From assembly GCF_003576345.1 (NCBI RefSeq), contig NZ_QWGB01000008.1:62001-126000 (forward strand): a DNA stretch of 64,000 bases, given 5' to 3'. Position 1 is the first letter of the stretch, and every line of letters begins with the position of its first letter. The position numbers and the translations under genes were made by a program. The notes beneath the pieces are model-generated. The model did no database searches and was not told where the DNA came from. It saw only the letters and a program-made list of their open reading frames with translations. The stretch comes from Henriciella barbarensis (GTDB lineage: Bacteria; Pseudomonadota; Alphaproteobacteria; Caulobacterales; Hyphomonadaceae). Shown in pieces: positions 7,940 to 17,618 of this stretch.

Positions 7940-9043
7940 GTGTTCGAAAACTCGATCAGAATTACCGCTATCGCAACCATGCTCGTCCTCGGCGCGTGTC
8001 AGGGCGAAGACGCGCAGACGCCGCCTGAACGCAGAGCGCCGCAGGCCGTCAAGATTGTCCCCCATCAGGTCGGTTATGCCACGGACACGGTGCGCGTCGA
8101 AGCGGTCGGCACCGCGAGAGCGCGGGCCTCTGCGACGATACAGGCCGAGGTGGCTGGCGAAGTCATCGCGGTAAACTTCACTTCAGGCGACAAGGTCTCA
8201 CGAGGCGATGTGCTGATCCGTCTGGAGTCGCGGGCTGAACAATTGGCCGTCGAGCAGGCCGAGGTGTCACGCGCCGACGCACAGCGGCTTATCGACCGCT
8301 ACAACACTGTTTCCACTCCCGGCGTGATTGCGGGCAATGAACTCGACCGCGCTGAAGCCGCCTATGATGCCGCCGAGATCAGCCTCAGCATCGCGCGCGA
8401 TGCGCTGGGCGACCGCACAATCCGCGCACCCTTCAGCGGCTATGTCGGCCTCACCGATGTCGATCCGGGCGCGCGCATTACACCAGATACCGTCCTCACA
8501 CGCCTCGACGACCGCGACGTTCTCTATGTCGATTTTCCGGTACCCGAGCAGACATTCGGCCGGATCACGGCCGGCGATGTCTTCGAAGTCGAACCATTTT
8601 CGAATCCGGAAGCCTCTTATGAGGCGGAGGTCCTGACCATCGACAGCGCCATCGATACGCAGACGCGCGCTTATACGGTGCGGACAGCCATCGATAATTC
8701 CGAAGACCAGCTTCGCCCAGGCATGAGCTTTCGCATCGGGTTCGAATTGCCAGGCCAGCAATACCCATCGGTTCCAGAAGCTTCCATCGTCTGGGGCGGT
8801 GATGGCGCTTTTGTCTGGGCTGTACGGAATGGTGAGACCGCACGCGTTCCCGTGACCATCGTCAACCGGATGGAGGGCATGGTGCTGATTCGGGGGGATA
8901 TCCCCGAAGGTAGCTGGATCGTCGAGGAAGGTGTGCAGAAAGTGCGGCAGGGCACACCGGTCGAGATGCCTGCCTCACGCGATACCCGTCCGGTCGCAAC
9001 AAATGGGCTCGCATCTGGCGGTCAGGCCGCCGCCCAGCCATGA
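7940..9043 (+). CDS. RND efflux periplasmic adaptor (HlyD/AcrA family lipoprotein)
   Basis: Membrane fusion protein of an RND efflux pump. The lipoyl half-motif ATIQAEVAGEVIAVNFTSGDKVSRGDVLIRLE and the second half IRAPFSGYVGLTDVDPGARI flank a helical hairpin; beta-barrel and membrane-proximal domains follow. The N-terminus from GTG 7940 gives a short lipoprotein signal with lipobox LGAC, so I prefer this start (367 residues); an earlier GTG at 7874 would add 22 residues that do not look like a signal peptide. It ends in an ATGA overlap with the pump gene. No outer-membrane factor is adjacent, so the pair must use one encoded elsewhere, perhaps the NodT-type gene at 39.5 kb. Substrate unknown. 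Confidence 0.88.
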   Translation: MFENSIRITAIATMLVLGACQGEDAQTPPERRAPQAVKIVPHQVGYATDTVRVEAVGTARARASATIQAEVAGEVIAVNFTSGDKVSRGDVLIRLESRAEQLAVEQAEVSRADAQRLIDRYNTVSTPGVIAGNELDRAEAAYDAAEISLSIARDALGDRTIRAPFSGYVGLTDVDPGARITPDTVLTRLDDRDVLYVDFPVPEQTFGRITAGDVFEVEPFSNPEASYEAEVLTIDSAIDTQTRAYTVRTAIDNSEDQLRPGMSFRIGFELPGQQYPSVPEASIVWGGDGAFVWAVRNGETARVPVTIVNRMEGMVLIRGDIPEGSWIVEEGVQKVRQGTPVEMPASRDTRPVATNGLASGGQAAAQP

Positions 9044-12000
9044 CACCGCCGGGCCAGGGCCTTCCAGGACTCGCCGTCCGTCGCCCGATGATGGCGGCCG
9101 TCCTGAACCTGTTGATCGTGATTGCTGGTCTTGCCGCCATTCTAGGCGTGGAGGTGCGTGAACTGCCAGACGTCGACCGGCCAGTCGTGTCGGTCCGCGC
9201 AACACTCCCTGGCGCCGCGCCGGAGACTATCGACGCAGAAGTGACGAGCATCATTGAAGGCGCCGTCGCAACAGTGTCAGGCGTCAAGGAGATCCGCTCT
9301 TCAAGCGAGGAGAACAGCTCTCGCATGAGGATCGAGTTCAATCCGGGCGTTGATCTCGATACGGCAGCGTCTGATGTGCGCGAAGCCGTCAGCCGTGTGA
9401 CACGGGAACTGCCCGACCGGACCGAAAACCTGTTCGTGACCAAGGCCGACGATCAGGGCCAATCTGTGCTGACCGTCGCCGTCATCAGCGATGCCTATAG
9501 CGAAGAAGAACTTTCAAGGATCGTCGAGAACGATATCATGCCGGAATTCCTGGCGATTGATGGTGTCGCAACGGTGCAGCAGTTTGGCACGCGTGAACGC
9601 CAGATGCGCGTGCTTGTCGACCCGCTCCGGCTTAATCGTTTTGGCCTGACAATCGCTGATGTTGCCAACGCCCTGCGCGAGGCACCTTTCGATGTCCCTG
9701 TGGGCAGCTTCCGGTCCGATAGCCAGGAGCTGATTGTGCGTGCTGAGGCAACGGCTGCAACGCCCGAACTCATCAAGGACATCTATATTCAAGGCAATAC
9801 AAAGGTCGGCGATGTTGCTGAAGCTGTGCTAGGCCCCGCAGATGCCAACAACTTTCTGCGGCTCAACGGTGCCCCGATTATCGGGCTTGGCATTATCCGA
9901 CAGGCGTCGTCGAATACGATACAGATATCCGATGCGGCCAAAGAAAAGCTGCGCCAGCTCAATCGCCGTTTTGACGACATCGAGCTTCGCGTAACTTCCG
10001 ATGAAGCGGTCTTTATCGAAAAGTCCGTTGAGGAAGTGCTGACCAGCCTCGCGATCACGGTCCTCATCGTGGTGATCACTATCTGGGTCTTCCTCGGCTC
10101 AATGAAGGCCACCATCATACCTGCCGTCGCCATCCCGGTCTCATTGATCGGAACGGTTGCAGGCATCTGGCTGCTGGGCTTCTCGATCAATCTACTGACG
10201 CTGCTCGCGCTTGTGCTTGCCACCGGCCTCATCGTCGACGATGCCATCGTCGTTCTGGAGAATATCCAGCGACGCCAGTCAGAAGGCATACGAAGACGCG
10301 CTGCGGCGGTGCTGGGCACCCAGCAAGTCTTCTTTGCCGTTATCGCGACAACCGCCGTGCTGATCGCCGTCTTCGTGCCGATCTCGTTCCTGCCCTCGAC
10401 AACTGGCCGACTGTTTCGTGAATTCGGCTTCGTGCTGTCGGTGGCCGTGCTGATCTCGTCCTTCGTGGCGCTGACGCTTGCGCCCGCGATCGCTTCCAAG
10501 TTCCGTTTCATCCCAAGGGATCCGGCTGAACGGAAAGATAGCTGGCTCGAAAAGCGTGGACGCACGATTTCAAATGCCTATGGGGCGGCCCTCAGCGCAT
10601 GCCTTGCCCACCCGATCGTGGTCGGACTGGTTTGCCTTGGTGCGGCGGGCGCGGCCGGCATTCTCTATACATCTGTTCCTCAAGAACTGGTGCCGCCAGA
10701 AGACCGCGGTGTGGTTGAGGTGTTTGCGACCGGGCCTGATGGGGTCGGCCTTGCATTCATGGAGCAGGAAGCAGACGAGATCGAGCAAATCCTCCGACCC
10801 TACGTCGAAGACGGCACGATCGAGTCGCTCTTTACCATTGTCGGTCGCTATGACCCGAACCGTGTCGGTGTGACCGCCTGGCTCGCCCCGTGGGAAGAAC
10901 GGACGCTTAGCCAGGAAGATATAATCTCGCAGCTTCAAGGACCGATGTCGGAGATACCAGGCTCGAGGGTTTCGGTATTCGGCCGATCCAGCCTGTCCAA
11001 CCGCGGCGGCGGCCGGGGCGGCGGCCTTCAGATTGCTCTGACCGGCAGCGACTATAGCGAGATATACGCCGTCGCGCGGGAGCTTTCATCCGCGATTGAA
11101 GACAGCGAAATTCTCTCTAATCCGGAAATTTCCTACCAGCCGACCCAGCCGCAGCTTTCGATACAGGTTGACCGCAGGCGCGCCGCAGATCTCAACGTGC
11201 CGCTGGATGAGCTGTCGGTGACCCTGCGCGCCATGGTGGACGGTGAGGACCTGATCGACTTGAACGTGAATGATCAGGCCATCCCGATCATTCTGGAATC
11301 CGAAACCGGCACGATCCGCGACCCGGGTGACCTTCAGAACCTGTATGTTCGCTCTGATAATGGCGGTCTTGTACCGATCTCCACGCTGACCACCATTCGT
11401 GAGGAAGGTGTTGCCGCAGAACTCGACCGGACCGAGCAACGCCGGGCCATCGAGGTCGAGATGGATACACCGCCTGGCCTGCCGCTCGCCGATGCGATTG
11501 CGGAAATTGAACGGCTGACGGACGAGATATTGCCGCCCGGCTTCGGCATGATCCTGCAAGGCGAAGCCGCAACGCTGGAGGAGAGCAATCAGGACCTCCT
11601 TCTGACTTATGGCTTTGCCTTCGTGATCGTCTTCCTTGTCCTTGTCGCCCAATTCGAAAGCCTGACCAGCCCAGTTGTTATCCTGCTCAGCGTGCCATTC
11701 GCGCTGGCGGCCGCGATCTATGCGCTGTTTCTCACAGGCACATCGCTCAATATCTATTCGCAGATTGGCCTGATCATGCTGATCGGCCTGATGGCGAAGA
11801 ATGGCATCCTGCTCGTCGAGTTTGCGGACCAGCTGCGCGGCATGGGGCGTAGCGTACGCGAAGCTGTTTTCGAAGCGGCAACCATTCGCCTGCGCCCGAT
11901 TGCGATGACGCTCATTTCGACGGTGCTCGGTGCTGTGCCTTTGATTGTGTCGAGCGGCGCTGGCGCAGAAGCACGCAACTCCATCGGTTGGGTCGTGTTC

Positions 12001-12159
12001 GGCGGACTTGGTATCGCGGCGCTGTTCACGCTCTTCCTGACGCCGGTCATCTATCTCGGCGTGGCGCAGCTCTCCAAGGCCCGCACCGTTGAAACGCGGG
12101 CGCTCGAGGATGAGCTGGAAGAAGCGCGCGAAAAGACCAGCGGCCAGCCTGCCGAATAG
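9040..12159 (+). CDS. RND multidrug efflux pump (AcrB/HAE1 family)
   Basis: A 1039-residue inner-membrane proton-driven transporter with the usual duplicated architecture: a first transmembrane helix after VRRPMMAAVLNLLIV, a large periplasmic loop, helices 2-6, a second loop and helices 8-12. TGLIVDDAIVVLENIQRR in helix 4 carries the two aspartates of the proton relay. A Gly-rich GGGRGGG stretch lies in the second periplasmic loop. It is translationally coupled to the adaptor upstream. The stop lies one base from the stop of the convergent alpha-glucosidase gene and I see no terminator between them. Family call is firm; the exported compound cannot be deduced. Confidence 0.95.
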   Translation: MTPPGQGLPGLAVRRPMMAAVLNLLIVIAGLAAILGVEVRELPDVDRPVVSVRATLPGAAPETIDAEVTSIIEGAVATVSGVKEIRSSSEENSSRMRIEFNPGVDLDTAASDVREAVSRVTRELPDRTENLFVTKADDQGQSVLTVAVISDAYSEEELSRIVENDIMPEFLAIDGVATVQQFGTRERQMRVLVDPLRLNRFGLTIADVANALREAPFDVPVGSFRSDSQELIVRAEATAATPELIKDIYIQGNTKVGDVAEAVLGPADANNFLRLNGAPIIGLGIIRQASSNTIQISDAAKEKLRQLNRRFDDIELRVTSDEAVFIEKSVEEVLTSLAITVLIVVITIWVFLGSMKATIIPAVAIPVSLIGTVAGIWLLGFSINLLTLLALVLATGLIVDDAIVVLENIQRRQSEGIRRRAAAVLGTQQVFFAVIATTAVLIAVFVPISFLPSTTGRLFREFGFVLSVAVLISSFVALTLAPAIASKFRFIPRDPAERKDSWLEKRGRTISNAYGAALSACLAHPIVVGLVCLGAAGAAGILYTSVPQELVPPEDRGVVEVFATGPDGVGLAFMEQEADEIEQILRPYVEDGTIESLFTIVGRYDPNRVGVTAWLAPWEERTLSQEDIISQLQGPMSEIPGSRVSVFGRSSLSNRGGGRGGGLQIALTGSDYSEIYAVARELSSAIEDSEILSNPEISYQPTQPQLSIQVDRRRAADLNVPLDELSVTLRAMVDGEDLIDLNVNDQAIPIILESETGTIRDPGDLQNLYVRSDNGGLVPISTLTTIREEGVAAELDRTEQRRAIEVEMDTPPGLPLADAIAEIERLTDEILPPGFGMILQGEAATLEESNQDLLLTYGFAFVIVFLVLVAQFESLTSPVVILLSVPFALAAAIYALFLTGTSLNIYSQIGLIMLIGLMAKNGILLVEFADQLRGMGRSVREAVFEAATIRLRPIAMTLISTVLGAVPLIVSSGAGAEARNSIGWVVFGGLGIAALFTLFLTPVIYLGVAQLSKARTVETRALEDELEEAREKTSGQPAE

Positions 12160-12160
12160 G

Positions 12161-13777
12161 TCAGAAGAGCCGGGCCCAGAAGCCAGCCCACGGGCCGAGC
12201 GCGCCCGGCAGGTCATTTTCCGGATCTACCAGGTTGCACGACGCCATCAGTGTGGCGGACGCCGCAAAGAGATGATCCGGTATATCGGCTTGCGTGTCTG
12301 ACAAGTTGAACATGCAAAGGATTTCTTCGCCTTCATACCGGCGCCTGAAAGCCAGAACGGGTGCCTCGTCGTGCAGGAAGTCGATCTCTCCCCAGCGTAG
12401 CGCGGGTGAAGCTTTGCGCAGCTTTGTGAGTTTCCGGGTCAGGTTAAGACTGGAAGCCGGGTCATTGGCCTGTGTGTCGAGCGCCAGCGCCTGATGGGCG
12501 GCGTCGACAGGTAGCCATGGCCGTGCAGGAGAGAAGCCTGCATTAGGTTCAGTAGACGTCCATGGGAAAGGCGTGCGCGCACCATCCCGGCCGAGTGTAC
12601 GCGGCCAGTTGGCGATGGCTTCAGGGTCCTGCAGGTCCTCAAAGCCGACCTGCCCCTGTGGCAGGCCAAGCTCTTCGCCCTGGTACAGAAATGCGTTCCC
12701 TCGCAGCGAAAGCAGGAGGAGGAGAAGGAGGTCTGCTGCCGCCTTGCGGTGTGGTGGGCTTGCCCAGCGCGAGACGGCGCGCGGTGCGTCATGGTTGGAG
12801 AAGGCCCAGCTTGGCCAGCCTTCGCCCGCTTCACCGCTCCATTGTTCGAGCGAGCGGCGCACGCGTGCAGGGCTGATCGTCTGGGCGTAGAGGAAATCGA
12901 AATTATAGGCGGAATGAAGCCGCCCCTCCCCCTCGGTGAAGGACTTCATCTCTGGCACCGGGTTTGGGCCGACAACTTCTGCAACCGAGAACCGAGCCGG
13001 ATAGGCGTCGAGGCGCTCGCGCACGCGTTCGAGAAATGCAGGAATTTCCGGCTGGGACATGTTGTAGAGGTGGTCCTGCATGTCGAAGGGGCGGGTCACC
13101 TTTTCCATGGCCAGACCGGAAGGCGGATTATCCCGCAATTCCGCATTATGGATGGCAAAATTGATGGCATCGAGCCGGAAGCCATCAACACCCCTGTCCA
13201 GCCAGAAGGCCGCCGCATCGAGAAGCGCATCCTGGACGTCCCTGTTCCGGACATTGAGGTCCGGTTGGGAGGCGAGGAAGTTGTGCATGTAATATTGCTG
13301 GCGCCGCCCGTCCCATTCCCATGAAGGCCCGCCAAACACGGCCTGCCAGTTATTGGGCGGCGAGCCGTCCGGCATCGGGTCTGCCCAGACATACCAGTCG
13401 GATTTCTCGCCATCCCTGCTTTCCCGGCTCTGCCTGAACCAGTCATGTGCGTCGGACGTGTGCGAATACACCTGATCGATGATCACTTTGAGACCGAGGC
13501 CATGTGCCTTCGCGATCAGACGGTCGAAGTCTTCGAGCGTGCCGAAGAGCGGATCCACGCCGCAATAGTCCGCAACGTCATAGCCAAAGTCCTTCATCGG
13601 CGACGTGAAAAAGGGCGATAGCCAGATCGCATCGACACCGAGGGATGCAACATGGTCCAGCCCACCAATGATGCCTACAAGGTCACCGACGCCATCGTCA
13701 TTGCTGTCGGCAAAGCTGCGCGGATAGATCTGGTAGATCGTAGCGCCCTTCCACCAGGGCTGTCTGTCTTCGGTCAT
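12161..13777 (-). CDS. GH13 alpha-glucosidase (oligo-1,6-glucosidase type)
   Basis: A 538-residue glycoside hydrolase family 13 enzyme with the (beta/alpha)8 barrel signatures: WWKGATIYQIYPRSFADSN at the N-terminus, GLKVIIDQVYSHTSD, RGVDGFRLDAINF (nucleophile Asp), FSVAEVVG (acid/base Glu) and FSNHDAPR (transition-state Asp). It probably cleaves alpha-glucosidic bonds of maltose, isomaltose or sucrose-like sugars in the cytoplasm; there is no signal peptide. ATG 13777 is preferred because family members begin just before the WW motif; a TTG 27 codons upstream is possible. It is convergent with the RND pump gene. No sugar transporter is adjacent. Confidence 0.92.
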   Translation of the reverse strand: MTEDRQPWWKGATIYQIYPRSFADSNDDGVGDLVGIIGGLDHVASLGVDAIWLSPFFTSPMKDFGYDVADYCGVDPLFGTLEDFDRLIAKAHGLGLKVIIDQVYSHTSDAHDWFRQSRESRDGEKSDWYVWADPMPDGSPPNNWQAVFGGPSWEWDGRRQQYYMHNFLASQPDLNVRNRDVQDALLDAAAFWLDRGVDGFRLDAINFAIHNAELRDNPPSGLAMEKVTRPFDMQDHLYNMSQPEIPAFLERVRERLDAYPARFSVAEVVGPNPVPEMKSFTEGEGRLHSAYNFDFLYAQTISPARVRRSLEQWSGEAGEGWPSWAFSNHDAPRAVSRWASPPHRKAAADLLLLLLLSLRGNAFLYQGEELGLPQGQVGFEDLQDPEAIANWPRTLGRDGARTPFPWTSTEPNAGFSPARPWLPVDAAHQALALDTQANDPASSLNLTRKLTKLRKASPALRWGEIDFLHDEAPVLAFRRRYEGEEILCMFNLSDTQADIPDHLFAASATLMASCNLVDPENDLPGALGPWAGFWARLF

Positions 13778-13961
13778 GACGTAAGCGATAGCCTTTTCAT
13801 CGAGCAATGGGCGATCTCTCTCATTTCGTGCGAAATCGGCCAAGGTAAAGCCAGCCAAAAATGTCTGTCTGGTTGACGTTGGGTCCGGCCCCGATGGCGC
13901 TTCACGCGTGCGCAGAATTCTGAGACGATGAGGTTAAATATAAAATTGGGAGGACAAGGCG

Positions 13962-15296
13962 ATGCTCATCAATGTCAGCGAGACCGCGCAGGAAGAGGTT
14001 AGTGTCCACCGCGGCCACAAATTCGAGCGGGCCTATCCAGTCGCCCCGGCGGCAGACCTTACCGACCTCGATCTCTTCACCAAGGGACAACCCTTCGGGG
14101 CATTCGCCGAGATGCGCGAGAAAGCTCCTGTCTGCTGGCATGAAGAGGCCGAAGGTGCCGGCTTCTGGGCGCTGACTGGCTATCATGATATCCGCGCGAC
14201 GGAGCTGAACACCAAGGTGTTCTCCTCGCAAAAGGGCGGCATCCTGATGAATTACGGACACGCCGATGCGCGCCACCCCCTGCTGCACCGGGCATCGCTA
14301 GACGCCATGATCAACCTTGATCAACCCTATCATATGCCGCTTCGCCGCGAGCATATGCCCTTCTTCACGCCCGGCTATGTCGCAGAGTTACGTGAGCGCG
14401 TTGATACCAAAGTAGGTTCGCTTCTCGATGCGATGGAGGCGAAGGCGCGCGACACAGGTAAGCCGATCGACATGGTGGAAACCTTCTCGGCCGAGCTTCC
14501 CCTCTTTACCCTGTGCGAGATCCTTGGCGTTGCAGAAGCTGACAGGCCGAAGCTGATCAAGTGGATGCATTATCTGGAGGTTTCTGCCGATACGATGCGC
14601 AAGGGAGAAGCGATTGACCCGCAATTCTTCGGCGACTTCGTCAACAACGTGCTGGAAATGTTCGAATACGGCAAACAGGTGCTTCACGACCGCCGGAAGA
14701 ACCCGAAATCAGACCTTCTGTCCGCTATCGCGAATGCGAAGGTGGACGGCGAGCTTCTGTCTGATGAGATGCTGGACGGGTCGTGGTTGCTGATCGTGTT
14801 TGCTGGCAATGACACGACCCGAAATTCGCTGTCGGGTACGATGAAGTTGCTGAGCGAGTTTCCAGAGCAAAAACAGGCCCTGATCAAGGATTCCACAAAG
14901 ATAACGAACATGGTGCATGAGGCGATCAGGATGGTTTCGCCAGTTATCTATATGCGCCGCACAGCAACCGAGAACGCCGAGATCAATGGCCAGAAAATCG
15001 CGGAAGGCGAGAAAGTCGTTATGTACTACGGAGCGGCCAACCGTGACCCGGCTGTGTTTGCAGAGCCTGACAGGTTCGATGTCGATCGCGCCAACGCCAA
15101 GGAGCACCTCGCATTCGGCATGGGCCCACACGTCTGTCTTGGTCAGCGTGTGGCGAATATGCAGCTTGAGTCTGCCTACCGACAGATCCTCGCACGCTTT
15201 CCGGATGTGGAGTGGACAGGAGAGATCGACATCGCGCCCAATAACTTTGTCCACGCGATTTCCCGCCTCGGGGTCGACCTTGGGCTTTCCCGGTAG
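13962..15296 (+). CDS. Cytochrome P450
   Basis: A 444-residue soluble bacterial P450. The I-helix oxygen-binding motif is FAGNDTTRNS, the ExxR motif is EAIRM, and the heme-ligand loop is FGMGPHVCLGQR with Cys392 as ligand. GNDTTRNS is seen in bacterial P450s acting on alkanes, terpenes and steroids (CYP153-, CYP108-, CYP125-like groups), so a hydrophobic substrate is likely, but the subfamily is not settled. GGGAGG precedes the ATG at good spacing. No ferredoxin or ferredoxin reductase gene is adjacent, so redox partners must be elsewhere. The monocistronic gene sits between GH13 and a diguanylate cyclase. Confidence 0.93.
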   Translation: MLINVSETAQEEVSVHRGHKFERAYPVAPAADLTDLDLFTKGQPFGAFAEMREKAPVCWHEEAEGAGFWALTGYHDIRATELNTKVFSSQKGGILMNYGHADARHPLLHRASLDAMINLDQPYHMPLRREHMPFFTPGYVAELRERVDTKVGSLLDAMEAKARDTGKPIDMVETFSAELPLFTLCEILGVAEADRPKLIKWMHYLEVSADTMRKGEAIDPQFFGDFVNNVLEMFEYGKQVLHDRRKNPKSDLLSAIANAKVDGELLSDEMLDGSWLLIVFAGNDTTRNSLSGTMKLLSEFPEQKQALIKDSTKITNMVHEAIRMVSPVIYMRRTATENAEINGQKIAEGEKVVMYYGAANRDPAVFAEPDRFDVDRANAKEHLAFGMGPHVCLGQRVANMQLESAYRQILARFPDVEWTGEIDIAPNNFVHAISRLGVDLGLSR

Positions 15297-15398
15297 AGAA
15301 ACAGAACTTGTGGTAATAAAATAATTTATCTTGTTAAGATTTGATTTCCACCAAACTGATAGAAATTGAAACTTCACAGGGGTGGGGACAACCAGGTT

Positions 15399-16628
15399 TT
15401 GGACCAGGCTATTGCAATCGGCTTTACGGTGCCGGCCATCGCAACAGCGATGTGCGCAATATTTCTATGCTTCTGGCACTATAACCGCGAAGATCGGGCA
15501 GCGCTGGTTTTCGCGGCCGCTTTTGTCATGTGTGCGGTCGGTTTCCTGCTCAACCACTTTATCCTGGCCAAGGAATCTGTCGCGAATGCGATCGGTCATA
15601 ATGCCTGCTATGCGGCCGGCCTCTATCTGCTAGGCGACGGCATCCACCGTGCCTTTGAAAAGCAGCCCCCGCGCCTGGCGCTGATCACGCTGGGTGCTTT
15701 CAGCGTTATAGCTGCGGGCATCATACAGCTCAGCTTTGTCGGCTTGTCGGTCCGGATCATCACGATCAACTTTGTTCACGGCTTGATGCTGATGGTCACA
15801 GCCTGGTCTCTACGGGACATCTGGAACAGATCGTGGACCGGTACAGCTGTGCTGGCTGCCCTGGCACTTTGCATCATTAACTTCATTCTCGTCTCGCCCA
15901 TTACCGTTACGGGCAATACGATCCGGGACGAGACATTCTTCCAGTCGGCCTACTGGCAGATCATCAACCTGATCAGCATCTTTTCCGTTCTTGGCATGGG
16001 TGGCGCGTTGGTGTCAGTCTGCGTGATGCAGCGCCTCGACGCCCTGCGTGATGATGCCGAGAGCGATTTCCTGACCGGGCTGAAGAGCCGCCGCGCCTTC
16101 GAACAAGCCGCTCGTCATTATTGTGAAGCCCGCTCGGGTGATTATGCAGCAAGCGTCATCATCATCGATCTCGACCACTTCAAGAATGTGAATGACGCTT
16201 ACGGACACGCCGTTGGCGACAAAGTCATTCGGGGCGTCGGCGCGCTTCTTTCTGCCAAGACGCGGATGAGCGATATGGCTGGCCGCATGGGGGGTGAAGA
16301 GTTCTGTCTCGTTCTTCCGGGAACCGACATGTCTGGCGCGAAAACACTGGGGGAGCGTCTTCGTCGCGCCATTTCGGAACTTCCCATGGAAGGCGTTCCG
16401 GAAGGACTGAAAGTAACAGCGAGCTTTGGTGTGGCCGAGCTTGGGCGCGACATGCTCTTCGAAGATGTCTATCCAATTGCGGACGCAGCGCTTTACGCCG
16501 CCAAATCACTCGGCCGTAATCGCGTCGAATGCGCAGAACTTCCGTCCGCTATTGGCAAGCCGGTTCACCGGAAAAAGCTGAAAAGCGTTCCGGCGCAGGA
16601 CCCAAATGGACAACGGCTCGCCTCCTGA
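15399..16628 (+). CDS. Membrane-bound diguanylate cyclase (GGDEF)
   Basis: The N-terminal half has about six to seven hydrophobic helices (MASE-like, unnamed); the C-terminal half is a GGDEF domain beginning ESDFLTGLKSRRAFE. The active-site motif is intact (GRMGGEEF) and RMSD five residues before GGEEF matches the RxxD inhibitory site, so active, product-inhibited c-di-GMP synthesis is expected. The start is uncertain: TTG 15399 follows an AGGGGTGGGGA purine run about 10 bases away, while TTG 15366 would add 11 residues without a ribosome site; no ATG is available before the first helix. There is no EAL domain. The input sensed by the membrane part is unknown. Confidence 0.9.
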   Translation: MDQAIAIGFTVPAIATAMCAIFLCFWHYNREDRAALVFAAAFVMCAVGFLLNHFILAKESVANAIGHNACYAAGLYLLGDGIHRAFEKQPPRLALITLGAFSVIAAGIIQLSFVGLSVRIITINFVHGLMLMVTAWSLRDIWNRSWTGTAVLAALALCIINFILVSPITVTGNTIRDETFFQSAYWQIINLISIFSVLGMGGALVSVCVMQRLDALRDDAESDFLTGLKSRRAFEQAARHYCEARSGDYAASVIIIDLDHFKNVNDAYGHAVGDKVIRGVGALLSAKTRMSDMAGRMGGEEFCLVLPGTDMSGAKTLGERLRRAISELPMEGVPEGLKVTASFGVAELGRDMLFEDVYPIADAALYAAKSLGRNRVECAELPSAIGKPVHRKKLKSVPAQDPNGQRLAS

Positions 16629-16729
16629 CATTGGTCTGATCTGAACCGACCAGCCCTGACCCGAGGTTAGACCTGTTCAGCGCCTGCCTCCCATGCTCTT
16701 TCAGGCGAAAGACAACCGAGGAGGATATT

Positions 16730-17524
16730 ATGTCAGACAAGCCGGAAAGCGTTGGCAATGAAGTCACCTATGAGGTGAAGGACCACGTCGCCGTGGTCAC
16801 GCTGAACCGTCCCGACAAACGCAATGCGGTGAACGGCGCTGTTGCGTCCGCGCTGGGCTGGATCTGTGAAGAAACCGAGCGCGATGACGATGTGCGGGCC
16901 TGTATACTGACCTCGTCGCTGGAATCGACCTTCTGCGCAGGCGCGGACCTTTCTGAAATTTCCAAAGGCAATGCTGGCGCGCTGTCGACCAAGAAGGGCG
17001 GCTTTGCCGGCTTTGTGAAGTTCCCGCGCACCAAGCCATGGATTGCGGCAGTTCGCGGCAATGCGCTCGCAGGTGGCTGTGAACTTCCGCTCTCCTGCGA
17101 CATGATCGTGGCTGCAGACAATTCGCGCTTCGGCCTGCCAGAGGTAAAGCGCGGCATCTTTGCCGGTGCAGGCGGCGTGTTCCGCTTGCCGCGTGCCCTG
17201 CCCCGCAATATCGCACTGGAGATCGTCGCGACGGGTGACCCGCTTCCGGCAGAACGGCTTTACCAGCTCGGCCTGGTCAATCGGATGGTGACTTCTGACA
17301 AGGTTCTGGACGAAGCAAAATCGCTGGCGGCGCAGATTGGCGTGAATGCGCCACTGGCTGTCCGCAAAAGCCTGGAAGTTGCCCGCCAGGCCTATGACGG
17401 CACTGAAAGCGATCTATGGAAAGCTTCCAATGAGGCCTCGGCCATCGTGTTCTCCAGCGAAGACGCCAAGGAAGGTCCGCGCGCCTTTCTTGAGAAACGC
17501 GCACCTGTCTGGAAAGGCAAATAA
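16730..17524 (+). CDS. Enoyl-CoA hydratase/isomerase family protein
   Basis: A 264-residue crotonase-fold protein. VVTLNRPDKRNAVNG, FCAGADLSEI (oxyanion hole) and RGNALAGGCELPLSCD followed by GLPEVKRGIFAGAGG place catalytic glutamates at both positions used by true hydratases. It likely hydrates 2-enoyl-CoA thioesters in beta-oxidation or a related catabolic route. GAGGAGG sits about 7 bases before the ATG. It stands alone between the diguanylate cyclase and a strong terminator. A second family member is at 54 kb. Confidence 0.92.
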   Translation: MSDKPESVGNEVTYEVKDHVAVVTLNRPDKRNAVNGAVASALGWICEETERDDDVRACILTSSLESTFCAGADLSEISKGNAGALSTKKGGFAGFVKFPRTKPWIAAVRGNALAGGCELPLSCDMIVAADNSRFGLPEVKRGIFAGAGGVFRLPRALPRNIALEIVATGDPLPAERLYQLGLVNRMVTSDKVLDEAKSLAAQIGVNAPLAVRKSLEVARQAYDGTESDLWKASNEASAIVFSSEDAKEGPRAFLEKRAPVWKGK

Positions 17525-17554
17525 GCGCCAAGGCCTCACCGGCGCTGTAAACAA

Positions 17555-17587
17555 AAACCCCCGCACCACCGATGCGGGGGTTTCTTC
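17555..17587 (+). terminator. Rho-independent terminator after enoyl-CoA hydratase
   Basis: CCCCCGCA (17558-17565) and TGCGGGGG (17573-17580) form an 8-bp stem with a 7-base loop, extended by AAA/TTT pairing and followed by TTTCTTC. It lies between convergent genes (hydratase, adhesin) and may serve both strands since the opposite side is AAAAA. Confidence 0.88.
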
Positions 17588-17618
17588 GTGGCTGGGCGTA
17601 TAAAGGCCGCCTATAAAG

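Noticed and set aside
11086-12216. Minus-strand 376-codon open frame
   Set aside because: Antisense to the RND pump C-terminal half; His/Arg/Asp-rich composition typical of shadow frames.
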